Positions 51,294 to 60,709 of a stretch of DNA of 64,000 bases are shown here, one piece after another. Under the pieces are notes generated by a model that was not told where the DNA came from, ran no database searches, and was given only the letters and a program-made list of their open reading frames with translations. Source of the DNA: Aestuariivivens sediminicola (lineage in GTDB: Bacteria; Bacteroidota; Bacteroidia; Flavobacteriales; Flavobacteriaceae); NCBI RefSeq assembly GCF_022662015.1, contig NZ_JAKMCM010000002.1, positions 248,001 through 312,000 of the forward strand, in the 5' to 3' direction. The translations under genes were made by a program, and so were the position numbers. Position 1 is the stretch's first letter; each line of letters begins with the position of its first letter.

Positions 51294-52685
51294 TTAGTGT
51301 TTTATAATTTTTATTGTTTTTTTTTGCCTTTTACTTTTGAGGTTTAGGAAGTATAGTCCGGCAGAACTGGCAACAGGTATCTCGACGTAGTCGACCTGCT
51401 TCATCTTTTTATTCATGATGAGCTTTCCATTGAGATCAACCAGCTCGATACAAAGATCTTCTAATTTTCGATTTAAATAGAGATGGATGCTTTTAGAAAC
51501 GGGATTCGGTACAACTCTTGCATTTTTTAAAATAGCGCTGTCTTCATTACCGAGATCGTCACGCGTATCGAAACTGACCATCCGGGTGTTTGAAACCTGA
51601 TCAAAAAGGTCGGTAATATAAAATTGTAAAACGTATTGGTCAGGAGGTAACAGGCTGATATCTACAATGCTGTTTCTCTGATGAGGTAAAATGGTATCAA
51701 CCGAAATAAGGGGTTCCCCGGAAAGTTCAATCGAATCATATATATTTACATGATATGAAAACTGAGGCGATTTTGAATGGTTTACTTCCCAGGTCAATAA
51801 TAGGGTGTCGTTATTTTCAACAACGAGTTCGAGCGTATTGATTTCTGCATTCGGAAATAGGGGTGCGGACATCTCATTTGGAAGATAGAGCATTACATCG
51901 TCTTCATTCGTAATAGGATCGGTGTTGCCTCCACTTGTCATAAAATAATAGTCCTCATCGATAACCCCGCCGTCATAATTTTCAATGTATTTTACGGTAC
52001 CTGCATCCGGGTAAACCCGGTCAAAATAACTTTCTTCAAAGGCCATCCAATTCATGTCCGAAATTTTTCTTTTCCATCCATTTTTGTGGTGTAGGGTTCT
52101 CGCGAGATAACCATTGCCTCGCCAATCTTCTATAAAAGAGCTGGTTGCTGTATTGAACCTTAAGTTGGGAACAGGATATTTCATGGTGACCATATGTTGC
52201 CATGAGACCTCGTTTTGGTCGTAAATCCAAAAGCCAAAATAGGAAAAGTTCAAATAATCTGTCCATACTCGCGACAGGAGGGTATACCATTGGTCTGTAT
52301 CCCAACCAATGCCGTAATTCAGGGAACGCAATCCTGTTCCTTCCCCTCCAAAGATGGCTAACTCCGTATCAGGATGTGCGTAATCTGCTGTAATGGGGTC
52401 AGAAGTACTTATTGGATCCCAAAGTGAAAATATAAAATTTCTTCCTGAAGGATGCTCCTGCATGCCACAATAGCCGCCAGCATCCTGTCCGCCATTCCAC
52501 AATAACCCGCAATAATAGGTGTATCTCGGTGATGGTGATTTAACCCTAAGAGTATTCATGATGATGTCTCCGGGAGAACGGTCTTGATAATTTAAGTATA
52601 ATGATGGGGCCCTGTTTTGTGAAGATAGTGTCATTGCGGAAAAAACAATCGCAAGACATGCCAGTATGGTATGTCTAACATCCAT
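51294..52685 (-). CDS. DUF3472 protein with type IX secretion sorting tail
   Basis: 463 residues. A signal peptide (LACLAIVFSAMTLSSQ) precedes a domain (about 25-290) with the DUF3472 pattern: SLYLNYQDRSPGDIIM, YYCGLLWNGGQDAGGYCGMQEH, FSLWDP and GGEGTGLRS. A fibronectin-like region follows (about 295-375). The C-terminal 80 residues have the type IX secretion sorting domain (ARVVPNPVSKSIHLYL, LVDLNGKLI, SAGLYFLNLKSKRQ). It is therefore exported to the cell surface or medium. The activity is unknown; DUF3472 proteins accompany glycan enzymes. Confidence 0.85.
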   Translation of the reverse strand: MDVRHTILACLAIVFSAMTLSSQNRAPSLYLNYQDRSPGDIIMNTLRVKSPSPRYTYYCGLLWNGGQDAGGYCGMQEHPSGRNFIFSLWDPISTSDPITADYAHPDTELAIFGGEGTGLRSLNYGIGWDTDQWYTLLSRVWTDYLNFSYFGFWIYDQNEVSWQHMVTMKYPVPNLRFNTATSSFIEDWRGNGYLARTLHHKNGWKRKISDMNWMAFEESYFDRVYPDAGTVKYIENYDGGVIDEDYYFMTSGGNTDPITNEDDVMLYLPNEMSAPLFPNAEINTLELVVENNDTLLLTWEVNHSKSPQFSYHVNIYDSIELSGEPLISVDTILPHQRNSIVDISLLPPDQYVLQFYITDLFDQVSNTRMVSFDTRDDLGNEDSAILKNARVVPNPVSKSIHLYLNRKLEDLCIELVDLNGKLIMNKKMKQVDYVEIPVASSAGLYFLNLKSKRQKKTIKIIKH

Positions 52686-53018
52686 AGAATAAGTAGTAAT
52701 ATGGTTAACGATAGTGTAGAGGCGTGTTCCCGACGAAGATAAAGAAATATCTCTAAATCAGCGAAGGGAACTATGATACAATTTGTACGGATAAAACAAA
52801 ATGCCTGCTCCGAATTTGAAACCTAAGGGGACACCGAAAGCAACACCTGGCCTATTCATGACTCAGAGGTGCCTGCCATTGGTAACAGGAGAACAGCCTC
52901 AGTTAAACGAAATGATAGGGCGCTGAACAGAGACGAAAAAGGCGAGATGCGGCAATTGTTTTTTCCTCCTGGCCGGCAGATTTTCTAAACATAGCCGGAG
53001 TGTTATCTTTTTTTGCCT
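52686..53018. other. Intergenic region with no supported gene
   Basis: 333 bp between two same-strand genes. A 41-codon ORF from 52800 (MPAPNLKPKGTPKATPG) is proline- and lysine-rich and unsupported. CCGGC/GCCGG arms near 52972-52997 could pair but lack a T run on the minus strand. Confidence 0.4.
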
Positions 53019-55250
53019 TTATTTATTGGTATCTCCGGCCTCGCGCTTAAATTTTTCAAAATCAGATTCCTTTTGGGTTTTTGGGAAACTGTTATTCTCC
53101 ATATTCGTATCGGCGAACTCAAAATTCGGATCCAAATTCACCGTCTTAACTTCTTTGGTTTTTACAAAAGTACGTGTTACAACATATTCGTTCTTACGCC
53201 AAATTTCAGCCGGGAGTCTGTCAATCTCTGAAGTACCGTCCGTGTAAATCCACTCTAGGGTCACCGGCATCACCAAACCGCCAAGGTTTTTTATGGTTAT
53301 TTCGTAAAGATTCTTTCCTGAGAGATTTTGTCTTACAGCTTCTTCATCCAATCTTGATAAAAATCCGCCATAGGCATTATCAGGTGTTGCATTCATGCGT
53401 ATGACCTCCGGGCCGTTTGAAAAATCATTGGATGCCGGGGCCTTGCCTTCGCCGCCTGCTTTTACCTGGATATTTCGTTTTTTTTGTTCAATATTTTGCT
53501 CTGCCTCATAGACTTTAAACCATTTCACATGACTCAATTCCATATCAACATGATCGGTCGTAAAAAACCACCCCCTAAAAAACCAGTCTAAATCTGTAGC
53601 CGTAGCATCTTCAAGCGTTCTAAAAAGATCGGCCGGGTTAGGATGTTTGTATTTCCAACGGTTGGCGTATTCTTTAAAAGCGGCGTCGAACAATTCTTTT
53701 CCTATAATGGAATGCCGCAGCATTTGCAGTCCGACCGTAGGTTTCTGATAGAAGTTCGCACCGAATTGGGTCAGTATTTCACTGTCTGATGTCGTCATTA
53801 TTGGCCTTAAAATATTTTTATCTCCACTCATGAAAGGGACGATACTTTTTGGAGTCGTACTGTTAAAATCCGGATAGCGTTCGGCAACCGTCCGCTGATG
53901 TATAAAAGTATTTAATCCTTCATCCATCCACATCCACTTTCGTTCATCCGAACTTACGATCATCGGAAACCAGTTATGTCCTACTTCATGGATAATGGTC
54001 CCAATCATACCGGCCCTGGCGTTTTTGCTCATTTTTCCATTTTTTGGCCTGCCCCCATTAAAACTGATCATGGGGAACTCCATACCTATGTTACTCGTAT
54101 TAACCGAAATACACACGGGATAGGGATAATCGAATGTGGCCTCGGAATACACCTCTAACGCATTTTTAATGGCCTTTGTTGATTCTTCCTGCCAGACCGG
54201 TAATCCTTCCTTTGGGTAGAACGACATCGCCATAACCGTATTTGAAGCTAAGGCCACGGCTTGGGCATCCCATATGAATTTTCGCGAGGAGGCAAATGCA
54301 AAATCCCGGACGTTTTCAGCCTTAAACACCCATGTTTTTTGTCTTTTCGATTTTGTCTTTTCATTGGCTTCTGCTTCGCTTCGGGTGACTATCATTACGG
54401 GACTATCAAAAGATGTCCTGGCGCGTTCCAAACGCTCACGTTGGGTATTACTCAAAACAGATTCCGGATTCAACAAGGACCCTGTTGAGGCAACAAGATG
54501 ATCTTCAGGCACGGTTATTTCCACTTCATAATCTCCAAATTCCAAAGCAAATTCGCCGAGTCGCTGAAATTGTTGATTTTGCCACCCCTCAGTATCATTA
54601 TAGACCGCCATTCTCGGGAACCAATGTGCAATTAAGTAAACGGTGTTGTCATCATCAGGAAAGTATTCATAGCCTTCCCTGGAGAGTAAAAACATACTGC
54701 GATCCGTAATGGGGTAGGACCAGCCAATAGAGAAGGTGAGGGACTCCCCTGATTTAAGAGGTGCGTCCAACAAGACCTTCATCATGGTATTGTTGACCAT
54801 AGATTTCATTGCCTGTCCATTGCTGTCCTTGATATATTTAATGGAATATCCGGCGGGGAAATCGATAGCCCGTGTTAAGAACTGCATCTGTCGCGCTGTA
54901 ATACCGTCCTTTAAGCCATTATTAAATTGTCCAAAATCATCATTCCCTTTCCTGTTCACATTTTGTTCCAGTTGAATCCACAGGTAACTCAAATCGTCAG
55001 GTGAGTTATTGTAATAGGTTATGGTTTCGTTGCCACTGATGGTGTTTGTCCTTTCATCCAGAACGACTTGTATCTTGTAATCGGCACGTTGTTGCCAATA
55101 CGCTTTTCCAGGAGCACCACTTGCTGTGCGATAGCTGTTTGGTGGTGCAATCATGTTGTCTATGGGTTCAAATTTGCCCTGCCATGGTTGGGTCTGGGTA
55201 TATGATTGTACAAAAAACAACAGGCAAAAGGGTAAAATTTTATAGGTCAT
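53019..55250 (-). CDS. M1-family zinc metallopeptidase
   Basis: 743 residues from the ATG at 55250, chosen over an upstream ATG because MTYKILPFCLLFFVQSYT is a signal peptide. The M1 beta-saddle N-terminus (ADYKIQVVLDERTNTISGNETITYYN) precedes a gluzincin catalytic domain: HEVGHNWFPMIV with two zinc histidines and catalytic Glu, then the third ligand Glu in WMWMDEGLNTF. The exopeptidase GxMEN motif is replaced by IGMEFPMISFNG. Probably a periplasmic aminopeptidase or peptidase. A lysine-rich C-terminus ends EKFKREAGDTNK. Confidence 0.9.
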   Translation of the reverse strand: MTYKILPFCLLFFVQSYTQTQPWQGKFEPIDNMIAPPNSYRTASGAPGKAYWQQRADYKIQVVLDERTNTISGNETITYYNNSPDDLSYLWIQLEQNVNRKGNDDFGQFNNGLKDGITARQMQFLTRAIDFPAGYSIKYIKDSNGQAMKSMVNNTMMKVLLDAPLKSGESLTFSIGWSYPITDRSMFLLSREGYEYFPDDDNTVYLIAHWFPRMAVYNDTEGWQNQQFQRLGEFALEFGDYEVEITVPEDHLVASTGSLLNPESVLSNTQRERLERARTSFDSPVMIVTRSEAEANEKTKSKRQKTWVFKAENVRDFAFASSRKFIWDAQAVALASNTVMAMSFYPKEGLPVWQEESTKAIKNALEVYSEATFDYPYPVCISVNTSNIGMEFPMISFNGGRPKNGKMSKNARAGMIGTIIHEVGHNWFPMIVSSDERKWMWMDEGLNTFIHQRTVAERYPDFNSTTPKSIVPFMSGDKNILRPIMTTSDSEILTQFGANFYQKPTVGLQMLRHSIIGKELFDAAFKEYANRWKYKHPNPADLFRTLEDATATDLDWFFRGWFFTTDHVDMELSHVKWFKVYEAEQNIEQKKRNIQVKAGGEGKAPASNDFSNGPEVIRMNATPDNAYGGFLSRLDEEAVRQNLSGKNLYEITIKNLGGLVMPVTLEWIYTDGTSEIDRLPAEIWRKNEYVVTRTFVKTKEVKTVNLDPNFEFADTNMENNSFPKTQKESDFEKFKREAGDTNK

Positions 55251-55327
55251 GTTATCTGAGTTTGTCACATTTAAAATTATTGCGTTCGGCAAGGTAAGAA
55301 ATAATGTATAATTCAGGTCTTCAATAA

Positions 55328-55358
55328 TTGCTTAAAGTGAAACCGTTCCGTAACTTTG
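55328..55358 (+). promoter_or_regulatory. Promoter of the soluble pyrophosphatase gene
   Basis: TTG at 55328-55330, a 20-bp spacer and TAACTTTG at 55351-55358, a full match to the Bacteroidetes consensus, 22 bp before the ATG. This is the best promoter in the window. Confidence 0.8.
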
Positions 55359-55380
55359 CACTCTTTTAAAACCACAGCGT

Positions 55381-55908
55381 ATGAGCGAAACCAAAGATTT
55401 AACATTCGATGTATTGATAGAAATTCCGAAAGGAAGTAGAAATAAATATGAGTACGATTTTGCATTGCACAAAATTAGATTCGATCGCACACTTTTTTCA
55501 TCAATGATGTATCCGGGAGATTATGGCTTTGTGCCTGAAACATTGGCCTTGGACCATGATCCCTTAGATGTGCTCGTCTTGTCAACTGAACCTTCATATC
55601 CCATGGTGGTTATGGAAGTGCGACCCATTGGCGTCTTTCATATGACTGACGAGAAAGGACCCGACGAAAAAATAATATGTGTACCCGTTTCAGATCCGGT
55701 ATGGAGCCATCGCAGTGATATATCCGATTTGAATCCGCATAGATTAAAGGAAATAGAACACTTTTTTCAGGTGTATAAGGATTTGGAAAAGAAAAAAGTA
55801 GATGTAGGAGGATGGGGCAATGCCGAAGAGGCTATTGCCATTTATCACAATTGCGTGAGGCGTTACGCAGAGAGTGAACACAAGAAAAAAAGAACCTATA
55901 TCATCTAA
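55381..55908 (+). CDS. ppa: Inorganic pyrophosphatase (family I)
   Basis: 175 residues. Hydrolyses pyrophosphate with Mg2+. The signature DHDPLDVLVL holds the metal-binding aspartates; EIPKGSRNKYEYD, YPGDYGFVPETLALD and the FFQVYKDLEKK helix are as in other family I enzymes. Intact and cytoplasmic. It is followed by a terminator and then by the membrane pyrophosphatase gene, so the cell has both ways of using pyrophosphate in one locus. Confidence 0.96.
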   Translation: MSETKDLTFDVLIEIPKGSRNKYEYDFALHKIRFDRTLFSSMMYPGDYGFVPETLALDHDPLDVLVLSTEPSYPMVVMEVRPIGVFHMTDEKGPDEKIICVPVSDPVWSHRSDISDLNPHRLKEIEHFFQVYKDLEKKKVDVGGWGNAEEAIAIYHNCVRRYAESEHKKKRTYII

Positions 55909-55940
55909 TTGCAGAATTCGTAAATTAGGCTAAAAAAAAT

Positions 55941-55972
55941 AAGCCATCTTTAATTTAAGGTGGCTTTTTTTA
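55941..55972 (+). terminator. Rho-independent terminator after ppa
   Basis: AAGCCATCTT (55941-55950) pairs with AAGGTGGCTT (55957-55966) with one G-U, loop TAATTT, then six T. Confidence 0.87.
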
Positions 55973-56035
55973 TCACTTATATTTTCCTATTTTTAGCCCC
56001 GTTAAAAAAATAATAACTAAAACTAATGAACTAAT

Positions 56036-58465
56036 ATGGATTTAATAGTAAGATTTCTGCCTGCATTTGGGGTTTTAGGACTTTTATTCGTTGTTGTGAA
56101 AAATCTTTGGATTAAAAAACAGGACGTGGGGTCTCAAAAAATGAGCAATATTGCCAAACATATTGCCGATGGAGCCATGTCATTTTTAAAAGCCGAATAT
56201 AAAATTTTGGTTGTTTTTGTTGTGGCAGTGGCGATTTTATTATTCTTAAAAGGAAACTCCGAGTTTCAACAAATAGATAGCGTTACGGGTAAACCCATAT
56301 CGCACTGGATGGTGGCGATATCCTTTATTGTAGGAGCCATTTGTTCGGCATTGGCCGGATTTATTGGCATGCGCGTGGCAACAAAGGCCAATGTAAGGAC
56401 AACTCAGGCCGCCCGAACATCTTTAGGGAAAGCTTTGGAAGTGGCTTTTGCCGGCGGTTCCGTTATGGGACTTGGCGTTGTTGGCCTAGGGGTATTAGGG
56501 TTGAGCAGTTTGTTCATTATCTATCAGAACCTATGGCCGGGCTCAGAGAATATTCCAATGGTATTGAATGTGCTTTCCGGTTTTTCCCTGGGGGCGTCAT
56601 CTATAGCACTGTTTGCTCGTGTCGGCGGGGGTATATACACTAAGGCGGCCGATGTCGGTGCTGACCTGGTAGGTAAGGTTGAAGCTGGAATTCCTGAAGA
56701 CCATCCGTTGAACCCTGCAACAATTGCCGATAATGTAGGTGATAATGTGGGTGATGTTGCCGGAATGGGAGCCGATTTATTTGAATCGTATGTAGGGTCC
56801 ATTATTGGTACTATGGTATTGGGGGCCTTTATTTTTACTCCAGATTTTGGTGGTCTGGGTGCCGTTTATTTACCCTTGGTTTTGGCTGCTGTTGGAATTG
56901 TCATGTCCATTCTTGGAACCTTTTTTGTGAGAGTAAAGGATGGCGGATCACCACACAAGGCTTTGAATTTAGGGGAGTTTGGATCAGGTTCGCTCATGAT
57001 CATAGCCTCCTATTTTATTATTGATACCATGATACCGGAAACCATAGAGGGATTACCTTTTGGTAGTTTTGGGGTTTTCATGGCAACACTTGCAGGCTTA
57101 ATTGCAGGTTTTTGCGTTGGAAAAGTTACAGAGTTCTACACCGGTACGGATACAAAACCGGTAACGTCGATAGTGAAGCAATCAGAAACGGGCTCGGCAA
57201 CCAATATTATTGCCGGTTTAGGAGTAGGAATGATGTCTACTGCACTGCCCATCATATTAATAGCCGGTGCGATATTAGTGTCGCATTATTATGCCGGATT
57301 GTATGGTATAGCCATCGCAGCGGTAGGCATGCTGGCCAATACCGGAATACAGTTGGCTGTTGATGCCTATGGTCCTATTTCGGATAATGCAGGAGGTATT
57401 GCCGAAATGGCTGAGTTACCAAAGGAAGTACGTGACCGAACGGATAAGTTGGATGCGGTGGGTAATACAACGGCGGCTATAGGGAAAGGTTTCGCGATTG
57501 CTTCAGCAGCATTAACGGCATTGGCCTTGTTTGTAGCCTTTATGAAAACAGCGAAGATAACATCGATAGATGTGTCTAAACCGGATATCATGGCAGGATT
57601 ATTAGTAGGTGGGATGTTACCATTTATGTTTTCTGCCTTATCGATGAAGGCTGTTGGTCGTGCTGCCATGGCCATGATTGAAGAAGTACGTCGTCAGTTC
57701 AGGGACATTCCGCAGTTGCATGCAGCTCTAGAGATTATGAGGAAATACAATTCGGATATGTCTAAGGCCTCTGAAGCAGACAGAAAGGTATTTGATGAGG
57801 CGGACGGCTATGCGGAATATGAAAAATGCGTCGAAATATCTACACAAGCCTCTATAAAGGAAATGGTGTTGCCTGGATTGTTAGCTTTGGCGGTTCCGGT
57901 GGCTGTTGGATTTATTGGAGGGGCTCAGATGTTGGGTGGCCTTTTAGCTGGAGTCACCACATGTGGTGTGCTTATGGCTATTTTTCAATCCAATGCCGGT
58001 GGGGCTTGGGATAATGCCAAAAAAATGATTGAAGCTGATGGGCGAAAAGGTACCGATGCGCACAAGGCAGCGGTAGTGGGTGACACTGTAGGCGATCCGT
58101 TTAAGGATACCTCGGGGCCTTCGTTAAATATATTGTTGAAGTTAATGAGTGTTGTGGCCCTGGTGATTGCACCTAGTATTTCATTGAGTTCCGAGACCGT
58201 TACAGCATACAACAGTACTACCGACGCGGAGAAAGTAGCAATTACAAGAGAAATAAAAGTGAATATGCAGACCAATGAGGATGGCACTGTTAAAGCGGTG
58301 GTAACCACGGTCACTGTTGAAAATGGTGAAACATCAACGGCTTATGAAACTTTTGAGGGCGATAAAGCGGAGGTTAAAGCTAAAATTGAAGCTTTAAAAG
58401 ACGATATGAACGTGGAAAAGCCTGAAGCACTCACACAGGAAATTAAAATAGAGGTGATCGAGTAG
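56036..58465 (+). CDS. hppA: Membrane-bound cation-pumping pyrophosphatase
   Basis: 809 residues with about 16 membrane helices. Couples pyrophosphate hydrolysis to H+ and/or Na+ export. The signature [35 protein letters not shown] and the C-terminal [22 protein letters not shown] are present (substrate and Mg sites). [13 protein letters not shown], with Ala and Gly at the positions that are Lys and Thr in K+-independent enzymes, places it in the K+-dependent class. After the last helix there is an extra hydrophilic tail of about 95 residues ([19 protein letters not shown] and onward) that I do not recognise. Confidence 0.94.
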   Translation: MDLIVRFLPAFGVLGLLFVVVKNLWIKKQDVGSQKMSNIAKHIADGAMSFLKAEYKILVVFVVAVAILLFLKGNSEFQQIDSVTGKPISHWMVAISFIVGAICSALAGFIGMRVATKANVRTTQAARTSLGKALEVAFAGGSVMGLGVVGLGVLGLSSLFIIYQNLWPGSENIPMVLNVLSGFSLGASSIALFARVGGGIYTKAADVGADLVGKVEAGIPEDHPLNPATIADNVGDNVGDVAGMGADLFESYVGSIIGTMVLGAFIFTPDFGGLGAVYLPLVLAAVGIVMSILGTFFVRVKDGGSPHKALNLGEFGSGSLMIIASYFIIDTMIPETIEGLPFGSFGVFMATLAGLIAGFCVGKVTEFYTGTDTKPVTSIVKQSETGSATNIIAGLGVGMMSTALPIILIAGAILVSHYYAGLYGIAIAAVGMLANTGIQLAVDAYGPISDNAGGIAEMAELPKEVRDRTDKLDAVGNTTAAIGKGFAIASAALTALALFVAFMKTAKITSIDVSKPDIMAGLLVGGMLPFMFSALSMKAVGRAAMAMIEEVRRQFRDIPQLHAALEIMRKYNSDMSKASEADRKVFDEADGYAEYEKCVEISTQASIKEMVLPGLLALAVPVAVGFIGGAQMLGGLLAGVTTCGVLMAIFQSNAGGAWDNAKKMIEADGRKGTDAHKAAVVGDTVGDPFKDTSGPSLNILLKLMSVVALVIAPSISLSSETVTAYNSTTDAEKVAITREIKVNMQTNEDGTVKAVVTTVTVENGETSTAYETFEGDKAEVKAKIEALKDDMNVEKPEALTQEIKIEVIE

Positions 58466-58488
58466 ATCGTTTCAATTTATAAAATGAG

Positions 58489-58534
58489 ATACGTTGTTTC
58501 CGGAGATCACCAATGGGGACAACGTATTTTTTTT
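58489..58534 (+). terminator. Rho-independent terminator after hppA
   Basis: ATACGTTGTTTCC pairs with GGGGACAACGTAT (58515-58527) over 13 bp with two G-U, followed by eight or more T. Confidence 0.85.
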
Positions 58535-58591
58535 GGCTTTCATTTACTAAGGCAAAGGGAACAATCTAAAATTGAATCTATAAAAAAGGAC

Positions 58592-59206
58592 TTAGAATAA
58601 GCCGTGTATTTCAGCATCGATCTTATTGATAACATTTCCTAAATCTTCCGGGTTATCAACGAAATTAAGTTTATCGACATCGATAATGAGTAATTTACCT
58701 TTCTCGTAACCATGTATCCAGGCTTCGTACCTTTCATTAAGGCGACTTAAATAATCAATGCTGATCGTGTTCTCGTAATCACGGCCGCGTTTGTGAATTT
58801 GAGAAACCAGGTTAGGAATGGAACTGCGTAAATAAATAAGTAAATCAGGTCCCTTTACAAGAGATTCCATAAGGTCGAAAAGGGCACGATAATTTTCAAA
58901 ATCCCGATTCGTCATAAGGCCCATGGCATGCAAATTGGGAGCAAAGATATGCGCATCCTCGTAAATGGTGCGATCCTGAATAATGTCCCTGCCACTTTGC
59001 CTGATCTGCAGGACCTGACGAAAACGACTGTTTAAAAAATAGACCTGTAAATTAAAACTCCATCGTTCCATCTGATTATAAAAATCGTCCAGATACGGAT
59101 TGTCTACCACATCTTCCAATTGAGGTTCCCATTTATAGTGTTTGGCTAAAAGCGTGGTTAGCGTTGTTTTTCCAGCACCAATGTTTCCGGCAATTGCAAT
59201 GTGCAT
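58592..59206 (-). CDS. Deoxynucleoside kinase (stand-alone)
   Basis: 204 residues. P-loop GNIGAGKTTL at 7-16, the ED/DRYQ-equivalent QLEDVVDNPYL, QDRTIYEDAHIF with the catalytic Asp-Arg pair, and lid KRGRDYEN. It phosphorylates deoxynucleosides for DNA precursor salvage; the family covers dAdo/dGuo/dCyd kinases, specificity unknown. It is the unfused counterpart of the dNK half of the FolK fusion at 1006. It follows the hypothetical periplasmic protein by 4 bp. Confidence 0.9.
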   Translation of the reverse strand: MHIAIAGNIGAGKTTLTTLLAKHYKWEPQLEDVVDNPYLDDFYNQMERWSFNLQVYFLNSRFRQVLQIRQSGRDIIQDRTIYEDAHIFAPNLHAMGLMTNRDFENYRALFDLMESLVKGPDLLIYLRSSIPNLVSQIHKRGRDYENTISIDYLSRLNERYEAWIHGYEKGKLLIIDVDKLNFVDNPEDLGNVINKIDAEIHGLF

Positions 59207-59210
59207 AGTA

Positions 59211-59990
59211 CTAATTTGTTTTTAATTGGTATTCGTATAGAAATTTGGAATCGTAAATATACAAGGTTTCGTTGGTTACAAAAAAATGAGTTATCAACAA
59301 ATTTTTGATTTCTAGGGGAAGAAAAAGGCCCGAGTTTTTCTTCATGAAATACAAGTGGTTTTCCTTTTCCAAAACTAAATTGCCGTTGTATTCCGAAATG
59401 TTGTTAAACCCCGGATGTTCAAATTTATGTAGCAGGCTTCCAAAATAATTATAAACATACAGGTGGGTCCTGGTTAACAGCCAGCAGGTATTGTAGTTGC
59501 TTTTCAAGTCTAACACCTCGTCCTGCACAGGCAAGGTCTTTACCCTCGAAGAACGGGTTTTATAATCATACAATTCAAGTTCCTGTGTATCTTGATTAAA
59601 GAGCCAAAGGGTGTTGTCATATCCGGTAGAAACTTGAGTTACATTTCTATAAATGTCAAGATCATTGAAGTTGATAAGGAAAACTTCAGCTAATCGATTG
59701 TCAAGGATAACGACCACATTGAGGTCCCTATAATATAAATTGATTTTTAGAGGATTAAAAATGTTCGCCGAACTAAGCTCTCCAAGCTTAAAATTGTTAT
59801 ATGTTAAAGGCTTTGTAGGAGATGATTTGTGAAAGACATTATTCTGAATGTAATATATTGCCTCAAAATTATCGATACCAACTAGTTTTTCAACATTTAA
59901 ATCTGTTTTTTTCAGAAATACAGGTTCAATTCTATCCTGAGAAAATACCGAGGATGAAAGTAATATGAATACGTAAATTAGACCTTTCAT
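59211..59990 (-). CDS. Hypothetical exported protein, beta-propeller-like
   Basis: About 259 residues from the ATG at 59990, chosen because MKGLIYVFILLSSSVFSQ is a signal peptide; an ATG at 60011 adds seven residues. The rest has repeating short strands with hydrophobic/aromatic residues (NTLWLFNQDTQELELYDYKT, NTCWLLTRTHLYVYNY, LYFMKK), as in beta-propellers. It lies between a response regulator and a deoxynucleoside kinase with gaps of 35 and 4 bp, so it may be cotranscribed with both. Family and function are not known to me. Confidence 0.62.
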   Translation of the reverse strand: MKGLIYVFILLSSSVFSQDRIEPVFLKKTDLNVEKLVGIDNFEAIYYIQNNVFHKSSPTKPLTYNNFKLGELSSANIFNPLKINLYYRDLNVVVILDNRLAEVFLINFNDLDIYRNVTQVSTGYDNTLWLFNQDTQELELYDYKTRSSRVKTLPVQDEVLDLKSNYNTCWLLTRTHLYVYNYFGSLLHKFEHPGFNNISEYNGNLVLEKENHLYFMKKNSGLFLPLEIKNLLITHFFVTNETLYIYDSKFLYEYQLKTN

Positions 59991-60025
59991 AGTGCGACTT
60001 GAAAAATACAAAAATCATATTACAA

Positions 60026-60709
60026 TCAACATATTAACTTATAACCAAATCCGCGAACATTGATGATTTGAATACTGTCGTCCTCACTTAACTTTTTTCT
60101 TAGTTTGGTAATAAAGACATCCATGCTTCGTGCATTGAAAAAATCATCATTCCCCCAAAGCTTATTTAAGATCAGGGAGCGATCTAAAACCTGATTCTTA
60201 TGCTTCACCAAATGATACAGGAGGTGGGCTTCACGATGCGTTAACTGAACTTCATCCATTTCCTTGTATTGAAGCAATTGCTTTGGAAAATTGAATTTGT
60301 AATGTCCTATTTGCAATAGGGAGGATGATTGCTGAAGCTTGGTTCGGTTTAACAAATTGTTTATCCTTACAATAAGCTCTTCCATACTGAAAGGTTTTTT
60401 TAAATAATCGTTACCCCCAATTGAGAACCCTTCAACGACATCCTGTGTTTGAGATTTAGCGGTTAAGAAAATAATGGGAATGGCATCGTCTATGGCCCGA
60501 ATGTCTTTGGCCAGCGTAAATCCATCCTTCCTGGGCATCATAACATCCAATACAAGCAGTTCCGGAGACGCTTTACGGTATACCTCATAAGCCACTTCAC
60601 CATCTTTACACAAGAGCACCTCAAAGTTCCGGGTTTCCAAACTTTCCTTAATGATTTGTCCCAAAGCGGGTTCATCCTCCGCCAATAGTATCGTTGTTGG
60701 TTTATCCAT
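60026..60709 (-). CDS. OmpR-family response regulator
   Basis: 227 residues. The receiver domain (1-120) has the phospho-acceptor Asp in LLVLDVMMPRKDG, acidic pocket AEDEP and Lys in YLKKPFS. The C-terminal winged helix (about 135-225; HREAHLLYHLVKHKNQVLDR and RSMDVFITKLRKKL) binds DNA. It overlaps the histidine kinase by 8 bp, a cognate pair. OmpR-type regulators bind direct repeats about one helical turn apart, which makes the TTAAC boxes at 62502-62538 a likely target. Confidence 0.93.
   Translation of the reverse strand: MDKPTTILLAEDEPALGQIIKESLETRNFEVLLCKDGEVAYEVYRKASPELLVLDVMMPRKDGFTLAKDIRAIDDAIPIIFLTAKSQTQDVVEGFSIGGNDYLKKPFSMEELIVRINNLLNRTKLQQSSSLLQIGHYKFNFPKQLLQYKEMDEVQLTHREAHLLYHLVKHKNQVLDRSLILNKLWGNDDFFNARSMDVFITKLRKKLSEDDSIQIINVRGFGYKLIC

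Noticed and set aside
52800-52925. 41-codon Pro/Lys-rich ORF in the 52.7-53.0 kb gap
   Set aside because: It is short, low-complexity and without context; probably chance.
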